Shown: positions 1 through 15,600 of the stretch, one piece after another | Layout of the letters: the number at the start of each line of letters is the position of its first letter | Numbering within the stretch: position 1 is the first letter of the stretch | Assembly (NCBI GenBank): GCA_023512835.1 | Contig: CM042085.1 | Location: 8,106,062-8,170,061, forward strand | Length of the DNA: 64,000 nt | Direction: 5' to 3' | DNA from: Taxillus chinensis | Lineage: Eukaryota > Streptophyta > Magnoliopsida > Santalales > Loranthaceae | Program-made: the position numbers and the translations under genes | Notes under the pieces: generated by a model | What the model saw: the letters and a program-made list of their open reading frames with translations, nothing else | Databases searched by the model: none | What the model was told of the DNA's origin: nothing

Positions 1-2026
1 GACAAACATTGTACAAATCTTATAGAGAAAGTTAAATATAGGATATATGTTGTGAGAATAATTTTATAAATTCTTAATTTTTTCCCTAAATATAAAGAAA
101 CGGACCTATATAGGGAATCTGCTACTAGTGCTCTAACTTACTTTACATTCAATGCCTTAGAGCATCTCTAATCTATTAGCAAAAGTAAAAACAAAAGATA
201 TATTTGGCTAAAATTCTTCTCCAATCCATTAGCTAAACTATTAGTAAAAGTCAAAAAAAAAAAAAGCAAATAAAGCTTTAGTTGATCTTGCCAGCTCAAC
301 TTATACCATCCCTACCCTTTCAATCTAGGTCGTCGCTCCTCTACCCCCTCCACAATCCAGTGTTGCGCATCGTCCTCCTCCATGGCGTCAACCCCTCCCG
401 TCGGCCCCCTCCGATCCTCCCATCCCTCTGCATCCGTCGGCCGTAGCCCCGGCCGTCGCTCCCCATCTCCCTCCATCGACCGTCATCCCCATCGCCCGTC
501 ACCCCCATCTCCCCCATCGACAGTTATCTCTGTCGCTTGTCACCCCCTTCCCAGCACCTCCCTCTCCCTATGCGCGCATTGCTGTTCCTCACCCCTCTGT
601 CTGCATGCGTTTTCAGTAGATCTAGGGTTCAGAAGGTAAGGGTAAAAGTGATATAAATAAAATTTAAGCAAAAATATATATGATATAGGATTAAAGTAAC
701 ATTAGCTAAAGTGATACGGTAGAAAACTAAATATAGCTTTAGCTTCCATTTAGCTCTTAGAGCATCTCCAATGCATTAGGTAAAGGCATAGCTAAAGCTA
801 TATTTAGCTAAAAATCTTCTCCAATGCATTAGTTAAATGCATAGTTAAAGCAAAAAAGAAAGCAAAATGTGACTTTTATTTTTTGCTTTAGCTGGACATG
901 CCATGTCATCAAAAAATCCTAATTGTCCCATATACCCTCTCTCCCCCCCGTTGCTCTTCCGTCCCCACCCCCTTGCGTCTTCATCTTCCTTTTTGGGTTC
1001 AACGTTTTGGAGGCGATCATACTTTCCCAAACAAATTGATATTGGATCATTCCATTACTGAGTACACATGTATTTCTACAAGAATTTAATATTACGTCCC
1101 TTCTCTCTAATTTTGATGGCATCTTACAGAAGCCTACTCAAAAGAACGTGATTTTTCAGGCGTTTCCCTTCCCTCGTTGCGCGCCCAGCCTCCCCCGTCG
1201 CGCCCCCGCCCCAAGCATCCCCGTCGCACCCCGTCCCCCGTCGCCCACCGCTCTCCAAGCTGCCATCGTGGCTCCTGCCATCCGCCACGACTCCTATGAT
1301 TTCCAGATCCAATTCATCAAAACGAGCTTTCATGGCGGTTTGATCTTTCAAACTTAGATTGAATACCATTTACGAAAGCTCTGTGCTCCTCGATTCCTTC
1401 CGTCGATCTTACGCCGTCATTCAATAATCCAGATCTGTACATGATGACCTCGTCGCACGCCCAGCCTCCCCCTTTGTTTGCTGTGAGCTTAATTCATACC
1501 TGCGTTCAATTAGGGATTTGAAAAAGATAATAAAGGGTAAATTGGAAAAATTAATTGTTAAGCAAAAAAATAAATGATGCAGCATTAGAGTGTTATTAAG
1601 TAAAATATTACTGTAGCAAGTTAAATATGACTTTAGCTCATTTTAGAGCATCTCCAACAATAATATGTATTTTATCTTCACACGTAGAGAATTTTTTATT
1701 TGTGAAGAGTGTTTTTTTCTTCTAACTCCAACAACACTCTTCATTTCAACTTTATTTGTATTAAAATAATAACTTTTATTATATTTTTAATATAATAAAC
1801 TTTCATTTGGAGAGAGAAGAGAGGAAAGAGAAAATAACAAATATTAAAATAATATGTGAAGAATGAATAGTGACTCTTCAAAAATGAAGAGTCACTATAG
1901 TTTTTTCTACATGTGGAGAGTTGAAGAGTTTGTTAGAGCTTTTTTTTTTTGCATTTGCCTCTTATAGAAATATATATATTTAAATCATCACGTGACTAAC
2001 GGGTCTAACTTCCGAATTCAAATCTT
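1..2026. repeat. Upstream intergenic region with MITE-like repeats
   Basis: There is no recognisable gene here. The string GAGCATCTCYAA, a common terminus of plant MITE-like repeats, begins near 169, 759 and 1645, and AT-rich segments between these points share related sub-terminal sequence (CTTCTCCAATSCATTAG near 217 and 818). Near 740-757 and 1622-1645 similar sequence appears in inverted form, so the region looks like two or three short elements lying end to end. CT-rich blocks at 300-600 and 1160-1300 give proline- and serine-rich open frames that look like low-complexity sequence. The family assignment is an inference from termini only; target duplications were not resolved. Confidence 0.45.
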
Positions 2027-5000
2027 ATGATGCAGGTCGCCACCGGAGCCCCCACACACCACATAACGGTCTCTGCGCCCAATCCTCGGAGGCGTACCCG
2101 GACGCGGCGGCGAGTACCTGAAAAACCGCTCTCGGACCCGTCAATGTCCCCCCCACTATCCTCCGACATAGTCTCTATCGACGACACCACCACCACTCGC
2201 ATAGACCTCGTCCCTGATAACCCAATCACCGACACCGAAGCCGACACCGTCCCTAAAATCGCCGTTGAGATCGTCAGCGATGAAGAGATGGCCATGCTAG
2301 ACGCCGCCCTGTCCGCCGTCCGCTCCAATTTCTTCGCCTCCTCGCTGTCTCCGCCGAAGCTTTGTTTAAACGCGAGGTCCCTTCGGTCCATCGCGCTCGT
2401 CTCCAAGAGGCAGCTATCGGGTTGCTCCGGGTCCGGACCCGGTTCGGTCGACGACATTGAGGATTCGGGCGGCTTCGGGGCTTCCCAGAAGAGAATTAGG
2501 GCGAATGAATCGCTGTTGCGTAGGTTTCGGAGAAAGAGAGGGCTGTCAGTCACCGACATCACTGCCACGGTATGGGATTGGATCATCGGATTCATGTGTT
2601 TGCTGTTTTGTTTGTGCTTTTGGAAATGGGTCTGGATTCTCCTTTGCTAGTCTTAAATTTGTATTGGTTATCATACGTCGAGTGTTGGACGGTTGAACCT
2701 TAAAGGCTTGGGTTTGCATTTTGCAATGTTTTGATCATTGTTGTCTTGCTAGATTCTGATTTAAGATATTATAGTTTTAGGTTCTGGCATCGTATATACA
2801 AATCTGAGTATTGGGATTAACGAAGATATTAGTTAGGATCACGCCTGCATTGTTTTGGATGTATAATTAATGCCTGGGTTTAGTTGTTTATAAGCTTTTA
2901 TCTGATCTTTGTCCTTGTTTTATTTTAACTGTAGGAATGGTGTGAAAAGCAAATGGAGTTTGTTCTTTTTCTTGGAAAGAAGAAGGAAACTAAAGCTATG
3001 AGGGCAGGTTCTGCTCGCCACATAAAACTTGAAGAAGAGGTATCCTTGCTAATTTTCTGTCATAAAACTTCTTTGAGTATCATTGACGACTTTCCTGCCT
3101 GTAGATGTTAAATTTGAAATGAGTTTTGTGGTAATTATTATATAATTTCGTTGAGCCCCTTGATCATCTTATTGAACTCGAACATCTATTAGTTTATCAT
3201 GACTTGTCTAGCTGTGATTATCTTCTTCAAATATATGTGCACATAAGTAGGGGTTAAGATGAACGACTGACATTTAAAAAATTATTAAAATTATTATTTG
3301 TTTAAATACTTAAATTTTTTGTTTCTAAAATCTTAAAAAATCCAATATATTTTAAGTGATATAAATTTCATTGTACATCACATATTCATAAAGTATTTAT
3401 AATAATTTTTTTCAATTTCTAATATTGAACATTCTCAAAACATTACTTACCAAAAAGAAACATTCTTGAAATATTGATTTGAGTCATTTAATTATAAGAA
3501 GCATCCCTTAATATAAGATTGTATGAGATAATATGGCGTATGAAAAAAAAAGTTTGGTGTGGTAAAAAAATCATGTCCATTACATAACATGTGTTACGTC
3601 TGCTTTCTATTATACCTTTGACTGTTACATTATGTTGCCATTTTCACTATTTAAAACACTAATTGCAGGTCTATCTTTAAACTTTTAGCCTAGAAAATTG
3701 TTCTAATTTTGTACTTGTGCTCATTTTTTATTTGTCAGGAACATGATGTTGGATGTATTCTTAGAAATCTATTTACATTTTTGTGTGACCTCTATGCATT
3801 GATTGACTTTCTCAATTAGTGGCTTGTTTTCTATGTATGTCATCTTTGCACCTGTTATCCTCATTTCTTAATCATAACGTGTTCAGGTTGTGAAAAAAGT
3901 GAAAGTTCGTACTAAATCTGTTGAAGATGTTTGGGCTGTGAAGCTCATAAATTTCATTGTTGGTGTGAACCAGTTATTGTTTGAAGGATTAACACGTGAG
4001 CTACCTCTGTGAGTTTTGTTTTTATAATTCTTTATATTTTCAAATTTTTGGCTCGTCCAGGAATCGTTGCCAACTGCTGCGTATTAATGATGTCACGATA
4101 TCTATCAAATTTTATACATAACTTTGTCTTTTTCATAACACATGTTTTATCAGAATAGGCTGCGTCAATGGTGTATGGACTATAGGAGTACTGGATGAAA
4201 TCCAAATGCCAGGAACTGGAACTGAGAAAAACCCAAAATTAATCGACACAAAAACTCGTGTCAGAGCTACCCTTCCTGCTGAACCACAGCAAAGGAATGG
4301 ACGGTATTCATCTCACTGCTTCTGGTTTTGTGATGTTGAGTAGAAGCGTTTGTTATTTAATGCATTTATATCTTTAGTGGAGGTCACCACATTATCCAAT
4401 ATGTGTGTTCTGTTTTGATGTATTTATGTAAAACAGTAAATTTTATTGATTTCATTAATTAAGAAGTGCCGATTTTCTTTCACAGGCTTCAAGTAATGTG
4501 CTACAAGTTATTGTGGGACAATTTAGCAGCTGATAATTTCCCTTCTGAACAATTTTTTGATTTCTTTGCGCTAAATCGACACTATATTTTATCTGAAGAA
4601 ATCAGAAATCGTCTTCCTGCACTGGACCAAGAGGTATAAGTCTCTCCATCTTAAAGTCCTAATTTTGTTTTTTCTGAAGACAATTATTCCATAAATTGGG
4701 ACAATGGGACTGGCCAGAGCTAAATACCCCAACAATTTACACAATGTTTTAAATGCAACTGAAGGTGCTACAGCAGTGGCGCATTACTTGAGATTTGTTT
4801 GTTTAGGATGGTACAAAGTAAATTATTTGAACTAATATGTAATTAAAAGTGTCTAAAAATACTAACTAAAACATTTAAAAAAAAACTCTTTTCTTGATGT
4901 TAGATTCATTGGGGCTTTGTCTATTAATTACTTTTCATCTCATTTTAGAATTTGGAGACCCTTGATGATTTAGTTAAGTGGTTCAGATGTACTTGTTCTG

Positions 5001-5307
5001 TGCTGCCTCCGGCTCATGATGAGCTCATGTTGAGGTGAGTTTTCAATCTATGGCTGCTGCATCCATATTTATGATGTTATGGTAATTTGAATGGTTGCTT
5101 TGGGGCAGATATGAGTTCCAAAAGGATCACTCTTTGCTCGGTGAAGACAACTTTTTATATGACTCAGATTGGCTTAAGAGTCAGCTAGAAGGCTGTCTTG
5201 AGTTCTGGTCGGGAGAGCGAGAGGCAAGGTACACTCCGGAGGAAGAGCGTTGGAAATGCCAGTTTTGTCAGTTTGCTTCTGTTTGTCCAGCAATGAACAG
5301 ATACTAA
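2027..5307 (+). CDS. EXO5: Exonuclease V (EXO5 family), 7 exons, 450 aa
   Basis: Single-strand DNA exonuclease of the EXO5/DEM1 family (PD-(D/E)XK nuclease fold with an iron-sulphur cluster); the Arabidopsis relative is annotated as chloroplastic. Exons inferred by reading frame and GT-AG sites: 2027-2569, 2935-3039, 3887-4008, 4154-4303, 4486-4633, 4949-5034, 5109-5307. Residues 1-175 are low-complexity and poorly conserved. The nuclease core follows: GVLDE with D271, then LIDTKTR with D288 and K290, which fit the metal-binding and catalytic positions. Four cysteines that fit the cluster are C184 (TEWCEKQ) and C435, C438, C444 ([13 protein letters not shown]). All exon phases join without a stop. 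The start is ATG 2027; a second ATG follows directly. The nearest gene downstream is adenylate kinase 6 on the same strand, 2.2 kb away. Organelle targeting was not judged. Confidence 0.93.
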
Positions 5308-7543
5308 GAGCACGCCGAACTAGAAGATTACCCGACTGTATCCCCTAATTTTTTTCAAGATCAGATGGGCTTCCCAGTAAAGGCAGTGGTCTGAAATTGC
5401 AGCCTTTGCAAAGCAGAAAACAAGACTGTCCTTCCCCAACCTCAGGCTTTGCGACCCATTGGTATTCTGGGGCATGTACCATCTTATGTATATTTCTGCA
5501 TTTGATTTGTAATTTGTTGTTTATTGTTATGTATGGAATTGATGTTGATTGTAAATTTTATAAATTTACAACGATATTCCAAATTTTACATTCCAAACAT
5601 GTATCCATGTAGAAATAACCATGAAATATATTGCCATAGGATGACCATTACAACGACCCAAATATGTTGTGAGTTGATGACATTTGTAGTGTTGTTTTTC
5701 TTGGCTAACTTTTTTTTTTGAACTAGCTAATCACATGTCTATGTCTACTTGATGAGAAGTCAATGTAAATATAAAATTTAATGAATATTAGAAAAATAGT
5801 TGGTATTGAAAAACTAAAATATTAAATAGATAGTTTTTTTTATCATCTCTCATCTTTCTTCTGTGTTGGTGCTATCTTGAGCAAGGTTTAAAGGTTCATT
5901 ATACTTCAGCAAATATTTTTTGGGAAGTCATGCTCTAATCTTATTAACTATGTGATTCTTTTGTGTAGCTCATCAATAAAGGGTTAAATAGGTAAGATTT
6001 TAGCTATATTAAATTTATAATTTTCGCCAAATTTGACAATGTCTTGTAGATTTATCTTTTTTTTCCTCTCTCCAAAATTAGCAAAATGGAAAAAAAAAAC
6101 TCTATCTCATCTCATTCACATGATGTTTATATTTTTTTAAATATTATTATTTTGATACAATGTAGGTTTATAAAGAGGTAGACTTTAGTTTTATATAAGT
6201 TTATAAAAAATGATATTTTTGATAAAAAAAATTAAAAAATGATATTATTCTTAATAGTTAAACAAAACTTGAATTTATAATACTTTGTTGACATAACATA
6301 TTTAATTTATTATGCCACACGTTTAATAGCTTAATGGTTAAGAGCATCTCTAATACCATTTTCAATCCCTTCGTTTTATTTTAACTTTTTAAGATCTTTT
6401 TATTAATTCATGTGAGAAATAATAAATGTAATAAAAAAATAATATTATATAATATAAAGAGTAAATAGTAACTATGTACAAATAAATAATGACTGTAATA
6501 TTTTTTTAATATAAAAAGAAAAATGAAGAGTATGTGGAAGAATATTTTGAAATTTGACTTTCTAATATAAGTCTTTTGATGTTTTAATAGTACGTCTAGA
6601 TTTTCTGAAAGGTTTTGTGAAAATATTCATGAACACATTTCACATCTTTTATTACTTTTCAAATATTATAATAAATATAAAGTGAAAACCCTTCTCATAC
6701 TTTTTAACCTTTTCCATTAAACTTTAAATACTTATAAACAAAAAAACCTTTGACATAGTTATTCCTTTTAAAGATATACCATTATTATCATTGCAAAATT
6801 TTATTTAAAATAATAATATTCTTTTATGATTATATGTTAAAGTGGATTATTTGTTAATTTCTAATCGTATCATTTACAAATATTTTAATAAAAGTCAATA
6901 TTATTATTGTTATAATTTTTTAAAATTATATTTAAATAACAGAGAATTTTAAAATATTTTGCTAGTAATAAATAACTATATTTTTAATATCATCTAGTTA
7001 AACAATATAATTTTGACTTTCGAAATTAGAATAGAAACACAAATTTTAAATAAGATTCAAATTTATAAAATTAGTTGTGTGTTGTATTATATTTTAATAG
7101 GTAAACAAATTGGAATGACCATTTTATCATGTATACGAGAAAGGTTATCCAATCGAAATGGCTACTATAGGTATGTTAAAATTTTAAAATTGAAGTAGTA
7201 TCCGATCCAATTATCCATTTATACGCAATACGTTTTATAAATATATTATAAAATATTCAATAATAAATCATTTATTTTTTATAACCAATTTTTTAAATTT
7301 AATAATAATAATAATATGTTGTCATAATATTTATTTTTTTATCTAATTAAAAATATGTATTAATTAGATTCCCCATAGAAATTGGTTTTTAGTTAATATT
7401 AAAAAGAGAGAGGAAAAAGAAAAACAGACCACCTAAACCTAAAAGGCAGCGGCACGCCGACACCGCTCTGGCTTCGCTATCTCTCTCTCCCTCTAACCTG
7501 ACACTCGCCGAGAAAGAGAGCGGGAGGGTGCGCGGCGTTGTCA
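5308..7543. other. AT-rich intergenic region
   Basis: This holds the 3' flank of the exonuclease V gene and then very AT-rich DNA (about 5700-7400) with no protein-like frame. A GAGCATCTCTAAT repeat end lies near 6343, suggesting another MITE-like remnant. The last 100 bases (about 7440-7543) become GC- and CT-rich and are probably the promoter-proximal part and 5' UTR of the next gene. Confidence 0.5.
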
Positions 7544-8979
<1,436 letters not shown>

Positions 8980-11900
8980 CTACAAAGTCATCCTTGGTCC
9001 TTCACGTGTTGTTCCTCTCTCATGTGACACTATCTAGTTAGTTTGTGTTTTCAATTTTTTTTAAATGTTGCTGGGTGAGTTTTGATGTGTACGTTGACAT
9101 TATCAAACATTATTTACACAAGGCTAGTTTTTATAGATATGGAATAGGACAATGACCATGGAGAAAAATACAAACTCAGCTGTTGTACTGATTCTTGCAG
9201 CCCTATTAGTTTTTGTCAAAATCTGGGAAGCGGTCCCTATGGTGGTAAACAAAGCTAACTTTCAGTAGGAGATTGCAGTCTCCATGGGACGAGTCTCTGA
9301 TGCAAGTGACGTAACAGCTAATTTTCAGTGGAGCTTAAATCAGATATTCCTAGTAAGAAAGGAGTATTTCAACCAAGAAGGAAAGAAAATAGAAGGCATC
9401 ATGTGTGTTTCAAATTGAGTATTTCAGTAACCAAAATTTGTTTTTGGTCATACAAATCAACCCATTAAACAGATTTAGATTATGTTTTTAAATAATGAAG
9501 CAAGGGCGGGTTCAACATTCATAAATTGTTCAAGACTCAAGAGGCTGATTGGGAAGGGTCCGGTCGTGTTCAGGTATCAGAAAGATCTCTATAGTTGATT
9601 TCTGAAAATCTGATACCATTGTAATATACCTGCTATGCTGCCGTAATTACAATGTGTATCGAAATAGAAATTGGGTTTTGCTGCAACAGGTGGTCTGGAG
9701 TATTTTTTTTTGTCATTTGGCTTTGCACATGAACTGATCGATAAAGTGCTTGAGAGAGATGGTGGTGACATGCCTTTAATTTCATAGCTGGGTTGCTCTT
9801 ATTCCCACCAAAACCTTGTAAGAACAGGAAAATAAATAATGGTTCTAATTTCATGTACGATTTTTTTCAATAAATGTTTTTAGTTGTTAGCAATTACGTG
9901 ATATAATATTCACCGTATAATATGCTTTTAAAAAATAGTGATATTGCATTATTTGACTACAAATCAGGTTGATTCATAGTATTATATTTTTTTAACATAA
10001 ATAAGTAGGATTGATTGATCTGAAGATCACAACTTTATGTTTTTTTTTGCCGTCAAGTTTGTCGATTGTAGGGAGAACTTGTTTTGTATGATTATGGGGA
10101 TGGTCTAATTTTCTGAACTTCCGTGGATGTCCTAGCCAAGAGCTGTATATATCTTTCACAAAGCTTCCACTTTAAACTGCCGGTATATATTGGTGATGAG
10201 ATTGCTGGCGAGTTCCAAACAGTTCATATAAGAGAGAACAAGAAAAGATATTTGTAAGCTTAAGGGCCTGTATGTTTTTCCGTATTTTGTATCATGATTA
10301 TTTTATTAAAGTTGTATGTTAATCCTAATTTGTATGTAAAAAAAAAACAAGTTTTGTATTTGGTTTTTTATAATTGAAATGATGAATTTTTTTAAAAAGA
10401 TGTTTTGCCCGGGAAAAAGAGAATATGATAGACTCAATTAAAGTGAAAGTAGAGTGAAAAAATAGAAAAATATATCTGATTGTAATAAAAATTAATTTTA
10501 AATTTAAAAATAGAAAAAATAAGATGTGGTTTCAAAAACAGTCATAGAACTCGCTTAAATTTCAAGTAAAGATTTAAATCTTGTATATCAAATACGTTTT
10601 TGAATCAAATCGAGCGTGTGTACCGGCTAAATTATTCAAACGGCTTCTATAACTCATTCATATTTTTTAACTCAATGTTTTTCTATGCCCCTTGAATTGG
10701 GTTATTTTTATGCGGTTTAGAGCATAGTTTTCAACGAAGCGCTTCAAAAATTGTGGGTCACTCACTGACGATGGTGATGCTATGGCAAGCTTACGGACTC
10801 TAGTAATGGAACAAATGCCTTCAATGAACTAGTCTAAACAGATTTTGAGGTAACAAATTGTAGAATAGTAAACTAAGTAAAAGGTATGCCCAAATTTCAA
10901 GCTAAGAAATGTTTTATTGGTTTATTTATTTGTTTTTTTTTTTTTTTGCAAAAAGAGCATTTAAACATCTGAGAGAGCATCTCTTGACTCTTGAGACATC
11001 AAGACAGCGATGTAGTAAACAAGGCATCTAGATTTCTGCTCATGGTAAATATTCTGATTCTTTTCGCATGCTCCATTTCCTTTTCAAAATTTCATGTAGT
11101 CCTACACCTTGAGGAGTCGGGCACCCAGCTGAACACTAAAGGCCATACTCAATGTTAAATGAATTCATTCACATGTGAAGTTGTGTCACCTCATGCGTAC
11201 TTGTTCATGCTCATATTCCAGTGCACTTGACGGCTGATGCCTAGAAAACCGGTTCTCAATAAGGCTCCTGGGTGGCACCCTCAAGGTCACATTTCTCCTG
11301 TCCATGCCAGCTCCTTTTGCTCTCCAGAAATTCGAACTGGTTATGAAATATCCGACTGAGCTCGCACATTCATATCATACGGCTGTCTTGTTTTACTGGC
11401 TTACCTGCCAGCTCAAACACGACAACCAGCATGCACCCGACACACATCCACTTCCAATAAAACGGTCTGGTTTCTGACTTCACCATCAACTAGATGTAGC
11501 ATACATCAGTGCAAACTCCTTTACATTAAACCTGGACTCCATAAGAATTGGAAGTGAGACGTCTTAACTTTGTAGTCGCTTATATGTTGGTTAAGTCCCT
11601 CTCATGTCGGAGTTATTGTATGCTCGTGGACAGTCTAGGAATTCAATTAGGTGGACCATCATGGCATCATCTTTGTTTGAATCTGTATAAATTTGAAGTG
11701 CCTACGGGAGAAGACTTAGGGAGATGCTTTGTTTACATGTATACATGTATCCACAATTCCATAAGCATGGGAATTATGCAACAAATACCCGAGGCTTATA
11801 TAATGTTGATTTGCATGCAAGCGTTCACATTCTTAAGTTGCCAAAATCGAATTTGGTTTATGAAGTTGCTGCATATGTGGGACTCGTATGCCCAAATGGT

Positions 11901-12667
11901 ACTTACTACATGATGCTTGGATCTCCGTAAAGGAAGTGAAGTGATATCAAATATGATTAATGGTTGTTTCAAGTTTATACTGTCCAAAATATGTACTCAT
12001 TCAAGGTGGAATAATTTAATGATGTTCTTTGAATATTGTAATTATATTTATATTTTAAAAATTCAAACACTCTTATTTAATTTTCATATTATATTTATTC
12101 AAAAAAACAAATTTTCAAATATGTTCTAAAACTTAAATAATTTTTTTAAAATTTTATATTCAAATAATATTATTCAAATAATTTTTATTAATATTTTTAT
12201 AAAAAACAACTTAATCAATTCACATAATTGATAAGTAGGTATGTTAATAAATTTGGTAAGTATATTTATCTTTTTAAAAATGTCCACCTTAAATGACCAC
12301 ACGATTCATCACACATTTTTACAAATATCTTCAGAAAAACACTTCAAAATAAGATAGGGAGAACAATTGCAGCCAATACTCAAATGGCATATTGGGATAA
12401 GAATAAATGTATTGTTACCATTTCAAAAGTATAGGGGCCGAATGCATTCAAAAAAGAGTGAAAACTCTCAAATTTAATATTACCTCCACCCTGAAAACCT
12501 TAGAAAATAGTACAAATTTGGGCAGAAGCTCAATTCCTATCCCATGTTGGAAGTATTTCCAGCCTATCCTACTCGAGATTGGTCTCCCCAGTTCCACAGT
12601 ATCTCTACCTGCCATATAATACTCAAAAGCAGCATCATTACATAACACAGGTTCGCTTAGCCGGGCC
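8980..12667. other. Intergenic region between convergent genes
   Basis: The 3' flanks of adenylate kinase 6 (+) and tRNA ligase (-) meet here. The DNA is AT-rich, with no frame that shows protein-like conservation. A segment starting near 10262 (AAGGGCCTGT) resembles a PIF/Harbinger-type terminus but no matching right end was found. The frame at 11548-11913 starts at TTG and has no recognisable domain. The last few hundred bases probably carry the 3' UTR of the tRNA ligase gene. Confidence 0.45.
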
Positions 12668-15600
12668 TCAGAAAAACTCCAATGTACCCGACAAACTAAT
12701 GGGCGGGTTTACGTCAACTCTAGTAGCCTTCCCTTCTGAATGCAGTTGTGGTAATATGTTAGCATCCTTGGCAGCAACTCCCGCCCCAGTCCAAAGCGTG
12801 ACATGGGGCCACTGATTTTTCGAGTTTATCTTCTCACCATCTACGGAGCCAAGGCTGGTCTCAAATGCAGCCATTTTCTCAGAGAAGAACAAAGCATTCA
12901 GATGAACAGGGACCTGCCGATGGAGGTAGACACCATAATTTGCCACGGCTGTGACACCATGACTTCGCTTGTGAGCTAGAGTCACATGAGCCTTTGTGAG
13001 ATTCCTTTCTATATTCTTGTCTTTGAGGAAAGCTTCAACCTTGGGGTTAGTAGCAGACAACTGCATAGATAAAACAAGCCACGTATCAGGGGCGCTGGAA
13101 GCCAGAAATAGCACCGTTTCGTTCCCCTTCTTGACCCCTTTGATACATCCTTTTTTTATATATATAATCATAATATATATATAATTTCTCGTTCCCTTTA
13201 TAAATTTAGGTAGCATCTTATATACTGTATAGGAATGCAGGTTACGAATAAGTTTCACCTTTCTAAAATCTGGAAAAGAAATTCAGTGGCCTCAAAATGA
13301 ATATAATGAAGCTTGGGTAGGTATCATAAGTTTACTTACATTAAGAAGGCCGCTTTGTATTTCTGTAACAGGCAAACTAACAGCAGCAAAAACAACAGTC
13401 CCAACCTTCCTTTTCTCCGTACTAGGAATTTTGTAATCACCCTTTAAGATGATTGTCAACTGTTTCCGTGTTTGATCAACAACATCTGCATACGGTACCT
13501 AGAAATATGCATTTTATTCAGAACATTAGAGTTTAGAACTATGGGAATGTCCTGCCAGTTTGCATGCGAAGTAAATGTGTTGATCAACACAGAAAAGAAA
13601 AGAAAAGAAAATACTAGACATACATAACAAGAAAAGTACTAACCTGAATGGAATTCAAATGGCCAGCATAGCTTAATAATGTCTCTCGTAATTTCTTCTC
13701 CCATTTAACCCATTCTGCTGCATAAGATCCTTTAGTGGAGTCCAACCTACGCTCAAAATGACAAGATCATGTAAAATTTTTCTAGTAGTATTAATTGACA
13801 ATAACAGGTTACATTAGAAGATAACTAAGACTAAACATCTTCCATTTGAAAAATATTTTTCTGAAATTATTCTCTAATAATGTAATTTTTTCTGTTGTTT
13901 AGGGGAAAAAACCAACCCACTAAGTTCTAAAAACAACATTTCTACGTGGAACAACACCTTGTCTGCACATCCCAACTCCCACGGTAGTGTACCAAACCCA
14001 CAAAGGCGAGGATAGGTGGGGCTGGGATTCAGTATATGGACATAGGCGAGGATAGGTGGTCTGGTGTGGGAGTTGGAGACAGGTGGTTGAAGCACAGTGG
14101 AGCTGTGGTAGCCAGTGGCATTAAGGAATCTAGCCCTGTCTGTCGATTCTTGGGGAAGCAAGACAAAAAGATGAGAGAGCATGAATTGGAAAGTGACTTC
14201 CGAACTTAAATCCAGAAGTCGTTTTCCATTGACTTATTTTCCTCATCTCACCAAACACTAGAAATTTAGGAAAATGCTTTCTAGGAACTCATTTTTATGC
14301 CCAAGAATGAAGCTAAAAAAACCGGAGCATGGATTCCTATATGTATTAATAATTTAACACAACAAATGTTTTAGAAGACAATATCCACTAGTTCAAAGCA
14401 TTGTTTTAATGAATAGAGTTTTAATGAATAGAACTGTCCGGTCATTCTACGTAAAACAATTGTTAATAATAAAAGAAAAACAATAATAAGATAATATGAC
14501 TTCATCCAAGAATATATAAACATTTGAAATTAATGAGCTAATGAGTATTATTTTTCATCAAAACTAAATTAAACCTTAAATTTAATTAAAAAGCAACAAC
14601 CCCCTAAAACCATAATGATTGTCGAAATTTCATTTTTGTTTGCCCCAATATAATGCCCAATTTCTACATCTTAGCTGCCTTTCATTCAATTTAATTTATA
14701 ATTTTTTTATGAGGAAACATGCATTCAATTATGAGGAAACAGGTACGTAATAATTGGTTACATCCTTAAAATATAGAGGAATGATTCAGAACAAATGAAA
14801 TTTTCTTAAATTCTTATAGAAGCTTGAGAATCACCGTGAGACAAAGGGAGTGTATCTCTGTGTGTGTATGTGTTTTGCTTTTTACAAGAATATCACCAGC
14901 ATGTTTAACGGGACTTGAATTCTCTCAGCAATATCATGAAAACAAAGCATGAAATGAGCTATATAAAATATTAGAAATTTGTATTGCCCTACTCACATCA
15001 GGGTTTCTATTTTCTAATGTTGTTTCTATTTATTACAGGAAACAGAATTTTATTAATATCAATATGATTAGAAGGCATATTTCATGGCCCAGGACACAAT
15101 TAAAATACAGTAAAATTTCAGATTCTCTCCTTCAATAGCAGCATATCAATAATGTATTACCTTCCATGCCTACATTTATGAAGATGATAAAGATTTATTC
15201 CTTCTTCCAGCGTAGACTTGAGTGGATCAGGGAGAGGGCTCCTATAACATCAAGGAAACACAAGCTCACAATTCCAAAGGAAAACATAGGACATACAACA
15301 AGCAAGTACTAATACTGTTGTTAAAACATGAATAACAAATTTATTATTAAGCATAGAATATAGTCCAAGAACACAGTTTCAGCAAGAAGGAAAAGTGCTA
15401 AGGTACTGTCGTTAGCAAGTGGCAGAACAATTGCATCAGATGCTATGATATATAAAGGCCCACAAAGAACACGCATTTTAAAAATCAATAAATAATATTA
15501 CCGCATTGAAAAGTAATTGTACTCAAATAAGCTAGAAAGAAAACAATAAACAATAACTGAGTCAAACTTATACAATAATGAGCTGAACTTGTACAATGAA

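Noticed and set aside
382..639. Serine/proline-rich 85-codon plus frame
   Set aside because: Low-complexity CT-rich sequence within repeat DNA, without splice context or a recognised domain.
11548..11913. 121-codon plus frame between the AK6 and tRNA ligase genes
   Set aside because: It starts at TTG, has no recognised domain, and its length is reachable by chance in this DNA.
13874..14182. 102-codon minus frame in tRNA ligase intron 24
   Set aside because: It lies wholly in an intron of a well-supported gene and has no domain; it overlaps a short AGGCGAGGATAGGTGG direct repeat.
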